A stretch of DNA of 26,031 bases, taken from positions 1-26,031 of the IMG/VR virus record IMGVR_UViG_3300032605_000122; one strand, given 5' to 3'. Numbering within the stretch: the first letter of the stretch is position 1; every line of letters starts with the position of its first letter. The stretch comes from a virus. A model generated the notes under the pieces. The model did not search any database and was not told the DNA's origin. It saw only the letters and a program-made list of their open reading frames with translations. Of this stretch, positions 13,312 to 21,491 are shown piece by piece. The position numbers were made by a program, and so were the translations under genes.

Positions 13312-14987
13312 TATCCCTGCACCACATTGATGCCGGTCGCCGCCGCCGTGAAGTAGGACAGCGGGTCGCCCACGATGATCTCGGTGCCTGCGTCGGGCGG
13401 GGTGCCCACGCCGTCTATGGAGACCGAGAACACCAGCCTGGTCAGCAGGTAGGGAGCCAGGATGCTCTCTATGGAGGCCTGGAATACTGCGTTCATCTCC
13501 AGGAGGTTGAGCGGCTGGCCGGTCGGCACGCTGTTGACGTAGTCCGCCAGCGCGGGAGCCGCGGCCTGGGCCACCGCCGTGGTGCTGACGAAGTTCGGCG
13601 AGGAGGTGTTCCAGACCACCGTCATGGTAACGTTCTGCGGCGGCGGGCTCACGTAGGGGATCTGGTAGGTGTCCGGGTAGTCCGTGATGGTGACCAGGAC
13701 GTTGCGCAGGTTGGGGGTGATTACCCCGCCGCTGACCCAGTCCGAGAGGCCCGAGGTGTCGTAGTTGGCCGTTCCCGCCAGCACCTGTCCAAACGTCGCG
13801 GCGGGGGAGGTCAGGGTGGTGGTCTGGGCCGCCAAGATGGTGGTGCCGGAGGTGCCTGCGAGGGCCGTGTAGTTCCCGTTGTAGCCGGCGGGGGAGGCCC
13901 CCGAGACGGTGAAGGATGAGCCCGGCGTGATGCCGTGCGGGGTCGCCGTGGTCCCCGTGATTCGACCGCCCGCGGTGCTGGCCCAGGTCAGGTTGGACAG
14001 GTTGATGGCGGGGAAGGCCGTGCCTAGGGAGAACGAGGTCTCCGTCGGCACCGCCAGGACCACGAAGTTTCCGCTGTACCCGCTGGGGGTGGCGCCCGTG
14101 ATCTTGACCGCCTGCCCCGGGGAAAAGAGGTGGTTGATGTTGGTGGTCACCACGCCGGGGTTGGCCTTGGTGACGCCGATGACCTCCAGCGTGGAGCCCA
14201 CCAGGTTGGCGATGTCGGGCACCGCCTGGTAGATGGCGTAGGCCACCTGGTAGGGGTCCCCACCACCGCACACGATCGTCCACTTGCCGGTGGACTGGTC
14301 CGCCACCGCCGAGACCAGGCGCGTCTGCACGTTGGGCACGTTGCCGAGCAGGGTCTTCAGGTAGGAGAGCATCCCCTGGGAGGCCGCCAGCTGGGCCTGG
14401 AGCACGCGGGCGCGGTAGGAGGTCTCTGTCTCGGCCCCGGTGCCGGGGGTGCCGGGCACGCGGTTGGTGAAGGTCAGCGGGAAGCCGCTGGGGACGGAGG
14501 TGACCCGCTGGCTGACCGTGCCGGCCGGGACGGACCAGGTGCCCCCCTGAGTGGCCAGCGCGAACAGCTGCTGGCTCTCTCCGTCCGAGCCGATGACGCC
14601 GCCGTCCACCAGCGCGTACTGGAAGGTGCCGTCCGAGACCAGGAAGCCCTTGCCCAGGACGAAGCCAGGGTTGCCCGTGAAGGTCACCAGCACGCTGGTG
14701 TTGCTGCCCAGGCCGATAGGCACCCCCGTCTGCTGCCCCACCTGGGCCAGGACGAAGGCGTTGGCACCCACGGGGCTGATGCTGTTGATCAGCTCCACCA
14801 GGCCCTGGTTGAGCAGGATCAGCGCGCCGGTGTCCGTGGAGGCGATGTCCTCCGTCAGGGTGCCCGGCAGGTTGAGCGTGGCCTTGGGGTTGATCTTGGC
14901 GACCAGCGTGAGCAGCGCTTGCAGCAGGTCCGCCGGGGGCGTGGGGGCCAGGCCCGCGGGGCCCAGTACGACGGGGAGGTCGGTCAT
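13311..14987 (-). CDS. Baseplate J-like protein with two inserted beta modules
   Basis: This 558-residue protein starts at ATG 14987, overlapping the previous stop as ATGA. It is recognised as a baseplate J family (gpJ/gp6-like wedge) protein by an N-terminal helical part (DLLQALLTLVAKINP, GALILLNQGLVELINSISP), the GANAFVLAQVGQQTGVPIGL segment (about 74-93), GTGAETETSYRARVLQAQLA (182-201), a helical SQGMLSYLKTLLGNVPNVQ and the late ITDYPDTYQIPYVSPPPQNV motif (434-453). Family members form the ring of the baseplate wedge. Two modules of about 60-75 residues (about 269-330 and 331-405), each with H-G/L...G and GYNGN/GYSGN, sit in a loop between the core and that late motif, making it longer than a minimal J protein. 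Confidence 0.9.
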   Translation of the reverse strand: MTDLPVVLGPAGLAPTPPADLLQALLTLVAKINPKATLNLPGTLTEDIASTDTGALILLNQGLVELINSISPVGANAFVLAQVGQQTGVPIGLGSNTSVLVTFTGNPGFVLGKGFLVSDGTFQYALVDGGVIGSDGESQQLFALATQGGTWSVPAGTVSQRVTSVPSGFPLTFTNRVPGTPGTGAETETSYRARVLQAQLAASQGMLSYLKTLLGNVPNVQTRLVSAVADQSTGKWTIVCGGGDPYQVAYAIYQAVPDIANLVGSTLEVIGVTKANPGVVTTNINHLFSPGQAVKITGATPSGYSGNFVVLAVPTETSFSLGTAFPAINLSNLTWASTAGGRITGTTATPHGITPGSSFTVSGASPAGYNGNYTALAGTSGTTILAAQTTTLTSPAATFGQVLAGTANYDTSGLSDWVSGGVITPNLRNVLVTITDYPDTYQIPYVSPPPQNVTMTVVWNTSSPNFVSTTAVAQAAAPALADYVNSVPTGQPLNLLEMNAVFQASIESILAPYLLTRLVFSVSIDGVGTPPDAGTEIIVGDPLSYFTAAATGINVVQG

Positions 14988-15358
14988 TGGAGGGGTGCCC
15001 GCACGTAGATGGGTGGGATCTTGGACCCGTTCTTGGTGATGATCGAGACGCCGTAGGTCGGCGTGGGATCCTGCGTCTTGGCGATGGTCAGCGCGGCGAA
15101 GTAGGGCGAGAACCGCTGGGCCGCGAGCGTGACGTAGAGGTCTGGAGCGACCTGCTGCTGGACGCTGGTCTTGGCCGGGATGCCCCAGTCTCCGTAGAAG
15201 GGGGACTCGTTGAGGTTGAGCTTCAGGGCCTGCGCCAGCCAGGTGATGGTGAGCGCGTCGTTGTTGCCGAGCGCGTCCGTCTCCACCATCTCCCAGGGTC
15301 CGAACACCTGCCTCCCCGAGGCGTCGGTGCCGACCACGGGCCTGCCGTAGATCCTCAC
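14984..15358 (-). CDS. Baseplate wedge protein, W/gp25-like
   Basis: This 124-residue protein starts at GTG 15358, overlapping the spike gene's stop as GTGA; the longer open frame upstream is only read-through of the neighbouring gene. ALTITWLAQALKLNLNESPF followed by YGDWGIP (about 36-62) fits the gp25/gpW core, where a helix and an (E/N)xPFxxxxG loop precede the beta part. The gene lies between the V-like spike and the J-like gene, exactly where P2 encodes W. Family members form the inner baseplate and start sheath assembly. Sequence evidence is modest and the position is strong support. Confidence 0.65.
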   Translation of the reverse strand: MRIYGRPVVGTDASGRQVFGPWEMVETDALGNNDALTITWLAQALKLNLNESPFYGDWGIPAKTSVQQQVAPDLYVTLAAQRFSPYFAALTIAKTQDPTPTYGVSIITKNGSKIPPIYVRAPLQ

Positions 15359-16020
15359 GAGGGCGGGTCCGGCAGCACGGGCGGATGGGGCGGATGATTG
15401 TTCACGGTCACCCCCTGCGTGTAGTCGTCTATGACCCAGGCCCCCGGGCCGGTCTGCGTGATGCGCATGCCGCACCCGCCCACGTCGTAGCTGAAGGACT
15501 TCGCGCCGTAGATGGTCACGTTACCCTCCTTGTCGATGGCGATCCTGACCGTGGAGCCGTTGGGGCCCGGGCCGTTCTCTCCGTCGTCCCTAAGGATCAC
15601 GCCGTTGGGGCCGTTGATCTCTGTGGCCTCGGGGTCGTCCGCCGGCCTGAGCTCGCCGCCGCCCAGCGCCAGGAAGCCCACCGCGCTGAGGTTGCCCTGG
15701 GGGGCCATGGTGGCGGTACCGCCGCCCAGTCCCGAGACCCCTCCCAGGTAGACGTCGCAGGGCACGAGCATCCCCGGGTCGCCCGGCTGGATGGGGAAGC
15801 GCACGTACCTCGGGTAGAGGACTGGCACCGTCAGCTGGGGGAACTGCTGGACGGGGTCCTGGACGTCGATGTCCACGGTCACGACGGTCCCCGTGTCGTC
15901 CACGGAGGAGACCGTGCAGGGCAGGCTCTTCCCCAGCGTCTCCAGCGCGTGGTCTATCATCGCCTGCACGTAGTACTGCAGGTTCTTGATCAGCGGGCTC
16001 TTCTGGGAGTCGTCGGCCAT
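15355..16020 (-). CDS. Baseplate spike / assembly protein V (Gp138-like)
   Basis: This 221-residue protein starts at ATG 16020. After a short helical region (LQYYVQAMIDHALETLGKSL, 14-33) comes an OB-fold-like domain (about 34-125: CTVSSVDDTGTVVTVDIDVQ, VPVLYPRYVRFPIQPGDPGM, LVPCDVYLGGVSGLG), typical of the Gp138 N-terminal domain in phage puncturing devices. Residues 135-208 look like a small beta-helix (PNGVILRDDG, GSTVRIAIDKEGNVTIYGAK, GGCGMRITQTG, VTVNN). The C-terminus HPPHPPVLPDPPS resembles a His/Pro-rich spike tip, though the exact HxH iron site of P2 gpV is not seen. It would form the central tail spike that pierces the outer membrane. Confidence 0.85.
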   Translation of the reverse strand: MADDSQKSPLIKNLQYYVQAMIDHALETLGKSLPCTVSSVDDTGTVVTVDIDVQDPVQQFPQLTVPVLYPRYVRFPIQPGDPGMLVPCDVYLGGVSGLGGGTATMAPQGNLSAVGFLALGGGELRPADDPEATEINGPNGVILRDDGENGPGPNGSTVRIAIDKEGNVTIYGAKSFSYDVGGCGMRITQTGPGAWVIDDYTQGVTVNNHPPHPPVLPDPPS

Positions 16021-17100
16021 CTACTTGGTGCCGCTGAGCTGGGGGTTGACTATGTAGGCATCTATCACCGTGACCCAGGCGTCCGCAGAGGCCTGCCGGA
16101 AGTGCCCCAGTTGGTGGAGGGACTGCACCTGGAACTTGCCCTGGAAGATGGAGCGGTTCCGGATGGGGGAGTTGGGCGTGGCCGCGGCCGGGGCGGTGAC
16201 CACGTAGGGCGCGGCCAGCTTCTCGGGCAGGCGGAGGTAGTCCCCCACCGCCAGGTCTCCGCGCATGACCGTCTTGAAGTTTATGGTCACGGGGTCGATG
16301 AAGGTCGGCTGCCCGATCATGTCCTGGAAGGCGATGTCCCGCGGGTTGGACGCCGTCCAGTTAGTGAAGCCGTCCGAGGTATTGTCGAACACCAGGACCT
16401 TCTTTCCAGTGACGGTCACGGAGACGCCGCTGTTTGAGTAGGGCACGCCCGTGACGGTCTTGATACCGTTGAACTGTTGGCTCTTGGAGACCCTCTTGAG
16501 CCAGTTGGCGAAGGAGCTCAGCTTGCTGTAGGAGCCCTTCTGGTCGTAGTTGAAGACGAACTGGGGCGAGAGCTGGACCACTATCTCGTAGCCCGGGAGC
16601 GCCGTGGTCAGTGCCTGCTTGATGCCCTGGCTCATGGGCTGGTTGGCCGGGCAGTTGAGCTGGAAGTTCTTCTTGACCTGGCCCCCGCCGGTCGGGGGCT
16701 GGAGGATCATGTCCAGCCGCATGACGTTGCCCACCCAGGAGCCGAACGCCTGGTAGATCGTGCCGGAGAGGATCAGGCCTGCCTGGTTGTTCTGACTGGC
16801 CGCGGTGGCCAGGGGCAGGCCTGGCTTCATGCCGGCGCGCACCTCTATGCTCATGCCGTTGAGGTCGAAGGACTGGGCCAGCTCCTTGATGCCCACGCCC
16901 CAGACCGAGAGCCTGGAGCCGAACCAGGGCGTGTCGTAGGACGTGATGGGGAAGTCCATCTCCAGGTCGAGCGCGCCGGGGAGACTCTTGCCGTTCACGA
17001 AGCTGGTGAACGTGCTCTGGACGCCGGTCTGCTGCATGAACTGCGGCTGGACCAGGGCTCCCGTGTCAGGATTGGTGATCTTGATGTCGTAGTAGCGCAT
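16021..17100 (-). CDS. Baseplate hub-like tail protein (gpD position)
   Basis: This 359-residue protein starts at ATG 17100, one base after the upstream stop. Beta-rich segments include MRYYDIKITNPDTGALVQP, SLPGALDLEMDFPITSYDTP, LSVWGVGIKELAQSFDLNGM and SIEVRAGMKPGLP (about 93-106), which recall tail hub proteins of the gp27/gpD type. Later segments (ANQPMSQGIKQALTTALPGY; SSFANWLKRVSKSQQFNGIK) resemble the gpD-style middle helices. Placement immediately upstream of the V-like spike is the hub position in contractile tails. It probably joins tail tube and spike. The family call is by pattern and context. Confidence 0.65.
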   Translation of the reverse strand: MRYYDIKITNPDTGALVQPQFMQQTGVQSTFTSFVNGKSLPGALDLEMDFPITSYDTPWFGSRLSVWGVGIKELAQSFDLNGMSIEVRAGMKPGLPLATAASQNNQAGLILSGTIYQAFGSWVGNVMRLDMILQPPTGGGQVKKNFQLNCPANQPMSQGIKQALTTALPGYEIVVQLSPQFVFNYDQKGSYSKLSSFANWLKRVSKSQQFNGIKTVTGVPYSNSGVSVTVTGKKVLVFDNTSDGFTNWTASNPRDIAFQDMIGQPTFIDPVTINFKTVMRGDLAVGDYLRLPEKLAAPYVVTAPAAATPNSPIRNRSIFQGKFQVQSLHQLGHFRQASADAWVTVIDAYIVNPQLSGTK

Positions 17101-17101
17101 C

Positions 17102-17593
17102 CTACGGCGAGACCTCGAACTGCCTCGTGGGATCGCGGTAGACCAGGGTGCTCGTCTGGAAGTAGCCACCCGCCAGGTCGAGGTCCCAGCTCAGGGTGCC
17201 CAGCGCCGCGGAGGGGCCGGGGTCTCCGGCCAGCGGGTAGGAGAGGGTGCTGGGCCCCGTGATCAGGCAGGGGAACGTCCCGTTGTAGGCGGCGGGGGAG
17301 CAGTCCCGGACCGTCAGCTCGATAGTCTGGCCCACCGCGTAGCCGTGCGGCTGGGCGGTCACCACGCTGGCCGCCCCGGTGGCCCACGAGAGCCCCTGGA
17401 TGGCCACGCCGGCCGGCGAGCCTACCAGGGAGCGGTAGAACACCATGGTCCCGTTGAGTGCGAACAGGGCCAGGTACCATCGCTGCCCGAACAGGAGGTA
17501 GGGCACTATCGCGGTGTAGGTGTTCCCGTCCAGGGTCGGCTGGAACTGGAAGTTGCTCTGTGCCGGGGGCTCGAAGTTGAAGTAGGTGGTCAT
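17102..17593 (-). CDS. Baseplate plug-like protein with inserted beta module
   Basis: This 163-residue protein starts at ATG 17593, overlapping the preceding stop as ATGA. N-terminal PPAQSNFQFQPTLDGNTYTA and then LLFGQRWYLALFALNGTMVF (about 33-52) fit the small baseplate plug proteins (DUF6983-like), in which a beta barrel contains a W-Y/F-L-x-L...DG core. Their usual length is near 100 residues. Here an extra module of about 70 residues (66-135) with SWATGAASVVTAQPHGYAVG, AYNGTFPCLITGPSTLSYPL and GDPGPS intervenes before the final GGYFQTSTLVYRDPTRQFEV. The module is of the same type as those in the sheath and J-like proteins. It would lie near the hub in the baseplate centre. Confidence 0.7.
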   Translation of the reverse strand: MTTYFNFEPPAQSNFQFQPTLDGNTYTAIVPYLLFGQRWYLALFALNGTMVFYRSLVGSPAGVAIQGLSWATGAASVVTAQPHGYAVGQTIELTVRDCSPAAYNGTFPCLITGPSTLSYPLAGDPGPSAALGTLSWDLDLAGGYFQTSTLVYRDPTRQFEVSP

Positions 17594-18378
17594 GGGGCGG
17601 GCAGTGGGGAAACGGAGAACTGGCCCGGCGCGATGGCCGCGGCGTAGCCCGGGATGGCGGTGGTGCCGGCCGCCGCGGAGTTAGTCAGCGCGGGGGACAG
17701 GACCGTGCCGGCCAGGCCGGTGGTGGTGCCGCCCGCGGCCCCGATGCCGGACCAGGCCGGCGTCTGTCCGGGGAGCTGGAGGCTGCCGCTGATCTGGCTC
17801 ATGAGGGAGCTCTGCGCGGCCTGGATGTCGCTCAAAGTGATCAGGGGCTGCTCGAAGTCGAAGGTCCAGGCATTCTGGGGCTGCCTGCTCCCACCCCCAG
17901 AGGTGTCCCTCAGCGCCCTCAGCACGCAGCTGGTGTAGACGTAGGAGGGCGTCATGACGATGTAGGTGCCGCCGCTCTGGTTGTGCAGGGAGAGCGCGGC
18001 CTGCAGGGCCTGGAAGACCGCCAGCTTGAGGAAGTAGCCGAGCGGCCCCTTGGCCGGCGTCGTCATCCTCATGGAGACCACCAGCGGCTGCTGGATGACT
18101 GCGTTAGCCGCGATGCCCTGGTTCCCGAAGGGGTAGCGCGCCAGGTCCTGGTTGATCAGCGTGGCCCCGGGCAGGGGGTCGAAGTTGGCGAAGAAGCCGT
18201 CCAGGTCCAGCGAGTCCGAGCCGCCCGACAGCAGGCCGAGCGGGAAGTTCAGCGCCTCCGTGATGGCGATGAGGGGTAGCATCTGACCCGGCATGACCTT
18301 GGCCAGGCCGCCGGTCAGGATGATCGGGGACAGCTGGAAGGCGAGCTTCCAGACCGCGAGACCGGCGCTGATGCTCAC
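17590..18378 (-). CDS. Conserved contractile-tail protein between tape measure and hub
   Basis: This 262-residue protein starts at GTG 18378, overlapping the tape-measure stop as GTGA. Recognisable stretches are AVWKLAFQLSPIILTGGLAK (8-27), LPLIAITEALNF, DGFFANFDPLPGATLINQDL and QQPLVVSMRMTTPAKGPLGY, SGGTYIVMTPSYVYTSCVLR and ITLSDIQAAQSSLMSQISGS. This arrangement recurs in Bcep781-like and related phages at the same place. The C-terminal 60 residues are Ala/Gly/Thr-rich and probably flexible. It is likely a baseplate or tail-hub-associated structural protein. Its precise role is not known to me. Confidence 0.65.
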   Translation of the reverse strand: MSISAGLAVWKLAFQLSPIILTGGLAKVMPGQMLPLIAITEALNFPLGLLSGGSDSLDLDGFFANFDPLPGATLINQDLARYPFGNQGIAANAVIQQPLVVSMRMTTPAKGPLGYFLKLAVFQALQAALSLHNQSGGTYIVMTPSYVYTSCVLRALRDTSGGGSRQPQNAWTFDFEQPLITLSDIQAAQSSLMSQISGSLQLPGQTPAWSGIGAAGGTTTGLAGTVLSPALTNSAAAGTTAIPGYAAAIAPGQFSVSPLPAP

Positions 18379-20180
18379 TGCAGGATACTCGGGCCGGGGG
18401 TGCCCACGCCGCTGACCCCGCCCGCGTTGGCGATGCTGGTCACGGCGCTGCCGCCAGTGTTGTTGTTGATAGTGACCTCCACTCCGGAGTTACGGAGGTA
18501 GTTGGCGGTCTCTCGGTAGGGATGGTCGCCGCTGCGGTTTGTCCAGTTGTCCAGCCCCGCGAGGCCGCCGCGACGATAGATGTCTACGGCCGCCGGACCG
18601 CCATTGTAGTCGGCGAGGATCTCGGCCTTATTGCCGTGGTACTTCTGATCCAGTTGAGAAAGGAGCTTCTGGGCCATCTCCTTGTTCTTGACCGGGTCGT
18701 AGCGGTCGTCTGGATCGTAGCCCAGGCCGCGGGCCGTCTCCGGCATGATCTGATAGACGCCCACCGCGCCGGCTGGAGACATGCGGCCGTCCGGCGTGCC
18801 CTCTAGGCGACGCACCAGGTCCAGCATGTCGGAGCCGGCGGCCGAACCGGACATGGTGCTGCCGGCCGGGGGCGTGTCCACGATGGGGGTGCCGTCGGGG
18901 AGGTACTTGACGCCCCCGTTGGAGGGGCTCAGCGGGTTGGTCTTGCCCCCCTTGCCGAACGACGACGAGGTGGAGTTGTGGTCATTCTTCATGGAGCCGT
19001 GGGTGGCGTCGGCGATGGCCGCGTTCTTGCGCTTCTCCTCCTCGCTCTCGGGCAGTAGCCCCAGCCAGCGCGCCCAGCTGACCATCTTCTTGGCCGCGTA
19101 GGAGATGCCGTCGGCCAGGTCCTTGATGTCCTGCTTGAAGGCCGGCTTGTTGACGTACTGCCCGAACTCGTGGAGCCCCTCGGCGACCCAGTGGACGCCG
19201 TCCTTGAAGCCCTGGCCCCCGATCAGCTGCTTGACCGCGTCGCTGAGGCCGTCGGCGAGCTGCTTCAGCTCTGGGGCCAGCGGCGAGAGGGCCTCTATGA
19301 AGGTGGACTTGATCTTGATGCCGGCCCCCTCCAGGGCCATGTCGAACTCCTGCATGTCCTTGAGGGCCTTGTCGCTCACGCCGAAGTCGGCCATGCGCTT
19401 CTTGTAGCCCTCGGCGTCCAGGTCCGCGTCCGAGGCGGTGCTCAGCCGCCGCATGGTCTCGATGTCCACGCCGAGCGCGCCCAGGCCCCGGCCCTGGATG
19501 ACCCGTCCCCAGGTCTTGGGGTCGCTGGACTGCGCCAGTGCTCGGACCCGCTTGAGGACTTCTACGGACTCCTCGGCGGTGTCTCCGTGCTGCCCCGGGA
19601 CCATCCCCAGGGCGTACATGGCCCGGGCCTCCTGCGAGCCCAGGTCGCCCTGGGCAGAGGAGACTCCTCGCACTATCCCGCTGGTGTCTGCGAAGCGTCC
19701 GTAGGTGAGGTCAAAGGCCCGCTTGGCCCCGTAGGACAGACCCAGGCCCGTGGCCTCTCGGCGCCCCGCGCCGGCCCCGGCCGCCAGTCTCTCGAAGCCC
19801 CAGACCGACCCGCCCAGCGCCAGTCCGGAGGTCAGGCTGAAGATGCCCGTCCACTTCTCCAGGGAGCGCGTGGCGGCGACGATGTTCCCCGCGATCGTCT
19901 TGGAGCTGCGGGCCATCGAGTCCCAGTAGAGGGCCGCCTTGCTGGAGTGCTGCTCGACCTTCTTGTTCTCGTTGGCGATGTCCCTCGCCATGTGCTGCTG
20001 GGCGAGCATCAGCGCAGCCATGGCCTTGAAGCCCTTGGCCATCGCCTCGTTCTCCTTGGCGACGTCGGCCCACATCTCGGGCTGCTTGGACAGCACCTCG
20101 TTGTAGCGGTCGAACTCCTTGGTGAACTCCTGGAGGTTCGACTGAACATCGAGCGAGACGATCTTCTTTACGACGGGCAT
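18375..20180 (-). CDS. Tail tape measure protein with C-terminal lytic transglycosylase domain
   Basis: This 601-residue protein starts at ATG 20180. The N-terminal 120 residues are strongly helical (LQEFTKEFDRYNEVLSKQPE, ANENKKVEQHSSKAALYWDS) and are followed by Gly/Ala-rich membrane-like stretches (FSLTSGLALGGSVWG, LAAGAGAG), typical of tape measures. Residues about 450-565 form a lytic transglycosylase (SLT-like) domain: LVRRLEGTPDGRMSPAGAVG then VYQIMPETARGLG, with E460 as likely catalytic acid, and DYNGGPAAVDIYRRGG. The enzyme part would open peptidoglycan locally as DNA enters. At about 1.5 angstroms per residue, 601 residues suggest a tail near 90 nm. The gene directly follows the frameshifted chaperones, as expected. 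Confidence 0.92.
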   Translation of the reverse strand: MPVVKKIVSLDVQSNLQEFTKEFDRYNEVLSKQPEMWADVAKENEAMAKGFKAMAALMLAQQHMARDIANENKKVEQHSSKAALYWDSMARSSKTIAGNIVAATRSLEKWTGIFSLTSGLALGGSVWGFERLAAGAGAGRREATGLGLSYGAKRAFDLTYGRFADTSGIVRGVSSAQGDLGSQEARAMYALGMVPGQHGDTAEESVEVLKRVRALAQSSDPKTWGRVIQGRGLGALGVDIETMRRLSTASDADLDAEGYKKRMADFGVSDKALKDMQEFDMALEGAGIKIKSTFIEALSPLAPELKQLADGLSDAVKQLIGGQGFKDGVHWVAEGLHEFGQYVNKPAFKQDIKDLADGISYAAKKMVSWARWLGLLPESEEEKRKNAAIADATHGSMKNDHNSTSSSFGKGGKTNPLSPSNGGVKYLPDGTPIVDTPPAGSTMSGSAAGSDMLDLVRRLEGTPDGRMSPAGAVGVYQIMPETARGLGYDPDDRYDPVKNKEMAQKLLSQLDQKYHGNKAEILADYNGGPAAVDIYRRGGLAGLDNWTNRSGDHPYRETANYLRNSGVEVTINNNTGGSAVTSIANAGGVSGVGTPGPSILQ

Positions 20181-20186
20181 GGGGAC

Positions 20187-20983
20187 CTACCCTGTCAGGG
20201 TCCGCCGGAGGTTCTCCACGGAGCGTATCAGCTCTATGGTCGTCCGCTGGCGGAAGAGGTGGGGACTGGGGTAGGCCCAGTCCCTGAACTGACCGAAGTA
20301 CTGCTCCCAGCCCGGCCCGGCGGCCCAGGCTAGACTAGCACTGACGACAGTGGGGTGTCCGAGCTCTCTTTCGTAGTCTCGGCCGGCGTCGACGTCGGCA
20401 AGGAAGCTGCGAATTCCGTAGCAGTCGATGACACGATTTGCGCGCTGTAGACGCGCATCATCGGGAATACGTACTGCTTCTGCTCCTTCCTGGTCTGCAA
20501 CCACGAGACCGCAGTAAAAAAAGCGGCGTTGCTCATCACCTCCTTGTACTCCTCGGGGGTGATGACCTCCTGGCGCAGGGCCTCGGCGACGGGCATGGGC
20601 TGCCAGCCCCTCTGCGGGTCGAGGGCTATGATGGAGGTCAGGCGCTCGATCTCGTTGATCAGGCCCTTCTGGACCTCCTCCAGGGTGCCCTCGCGCTGGG
20701 CCAGCTGGCGGATTATCAGCAGCGCCACGCGGCCGGCCATGCCGACCCCGAAGTTCTTGCCGTAGACGGTGGTGATGACCTCCGCCAGGAGGAGGGCGTA
20801 CCTCTCGTACGTCTCCTCCAGAATCGGGACCGAGTGCGCGTACAGCTTCCGCATGACGGGCTCCATCACTGGGCGCCCGTTTTCGAGGACGGGCTTGCCG
20901 TCCTCGAGCCTCGGCCTGACCTGGTCGGTCTCCTGCTCGATCTCGAGCACCAGGTTCATCTTCTTGTTGATCTTCGCTGCCAT
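20187..20983 (-). CDS. Frameshifted tail assembly chaperone (gpGT-like fusion, -1 frameshift)
   Basis: Reading from ATG 20983 and slipping back one base on the heptamer at 20516-20522 gives a fusion of about 265 residues: 156 residues of the upstream protein, then YCGL and the downstream frame (VVADQEGAEAVRIPDDARLQ and onward) to TAG 20187-20189. The downstream frame is exactly -1 relative to the upstream one, and its only own start candidate is an internal GTG at 20504 without a ribosome binding site. In tailed phages the short and long chaperone forms coat the tape measure and recruit tube subunits. The location between tube and tape measure is canonical. Confidence 0.88.
20330..20983 (-). 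CDS. Tail assembly chaperone (gpG-like, non-shifted product)
   Basis: This 217-residue, mostly helical protein starts at ATG 20983 behind AGGAGA. It has KINKKMNLVLEIEQETDQVR, ILEETYERYALLLAEVITTV, RVALLIIRQLAQREGTLEEV and QGW-like LDPQRGWQPMPVAEALRQEV regions. The slippery codons encode F155-F156. The unshifted C-terminal tail (TAVSWLQTRKEQKQYVFPMM and onward) ends in a Ser/Thr-rich stretch. It would act as the abundant chaperone form during tail assembly in the cytoplasm and not be part of the finished virion. The overlap with the shifted frame runs over about 187 bases and is less GC-rich: 31 of 60 in 20461-20520. Confidence 0.85.
   Translation of the reverse strand: MAAKINKKMNLVLEIEQETDQVRPRLEDGKPVLENGRPVMEPVMRKLYAHSVPILEETYERYALLLAEVITTVYGKNFGVGMAGRVALLIIRQLAQREGTLEEVQKGLINEIERLTSIIALDPQRGWQPMPVAEALRQEVITPEEYKEVMSNAAFFTAVSWLQTRKEQKQYVFPMMRVYSAQIVSSTATEFAASLPTSTPAETTKESSDTPLSSVLV
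20516..20522 (-). other. Programmed -1 ribosomal frameshift site (slippery T TTT TTT)
   Basis: On the minus strand the upstream gene reads GCT TTT TTT ACT, so T TTT TTT lies in the X-XXY-YYZ register at codons 154-156. Seven identical bases in a high-GC gene stand out. Slipping back one base enters the open downstream frame as TAC TGC GGT CTC GTG. Confidence 0.87.
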
Positions 20984-21029
20984 GCTTCTTCTCCTGCTAC
21001 TACTGTAGTCCTACCCCTGGTCGTTCCGG

Positions 21030-21488
21030 CTACCCCGCGTTGAAGAGTGCCGAGTTGATCAGGTAGTAGCCGCCGATGGTGACCACGAACCCGGCGTCCT
21101 CGCCCGCGAACGAGAGCTCGCGGATGTTGCGGATGGCACAGTTGTTCACCGGGTAGATGGGCACGCCGCCCGAGGCCTGGGAGACGTCGGGGTAGACCTG
21201 GCCGTTGCCCAGGAACGTGTTGGTCTGGCGCTGCTTCTCGTACAGCGCCGCCAGGTTCTGCGTCTTGAGCAGGGCCATCGTGATTAGGATGGGCTGGTAG
21301 GGCTCGGGCGACTGGACCTGGCCGGTCATCGTGTTGATGAACGTGGTGGCCTCTCCGTCGAACGAGATGGAGATGCCGGCCTTGCCCAGGTATGGCGCGG
21401 TCACGTTGAGCTCCGGGTGGTCGGTCCAGTATACGGAGCCGAGTACCCGGTTCAGGTTGCCCTGTGGGACGAGAGGATTGCCGGGCAT
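21030..21488 (-). CDS. Tail tube protein
   Basis: This 152-residue protein starts at ATG 21488 with GGAGG eight bases before, directly after the sheath gene. Beta-rich segments dominate: NVTAPYLGKAGISISFDGEA, TFINTMTGQVQSPEPYQPIL, AIRNIRELSFAGEDAGFVVT and IGGYYLINSALF. QPILITMALLKTQNLAALYE is the central helix seen in tube proteins of contractile tails. Hexameric rings of this protein would stack to form the inner tube. The order sheath, tube, chaperones, tape measure supports the call more strongly than any single motif. Confidence 0.82.
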   Translation of the reverse strand: MPGNPLVPQGNLNRVLGSVYWTDHPELNVTAPYLGKAGISISFDGEATTFINTMTGQVQSPEPYQPILITMALLKTQNLAALYEKQRQTNTFLGNGQVYPDVSQASGGVPIYPVNNCAIRNIRELSFAGEDAGFVVTIGGYYLINSALFNAG

Positions 21489-21491
21489 GGG

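Noticed and set aside
12226-14283. Minus-strand frame extending the gpI-position gene to 685 codons
   Set aside because: The upstream half is an out-of-frame reading of the J-like gene. The GTG at 13311 overlaps that gene's stop, giving a sensible 361-residue protein.
20997-21012. Small palindrome ACTACTGTAGT before the tail chaperone gene
   Set aside because: A 5-base stem in a 46-base gap is expected by chance; no promoter or terminator features accompany it.
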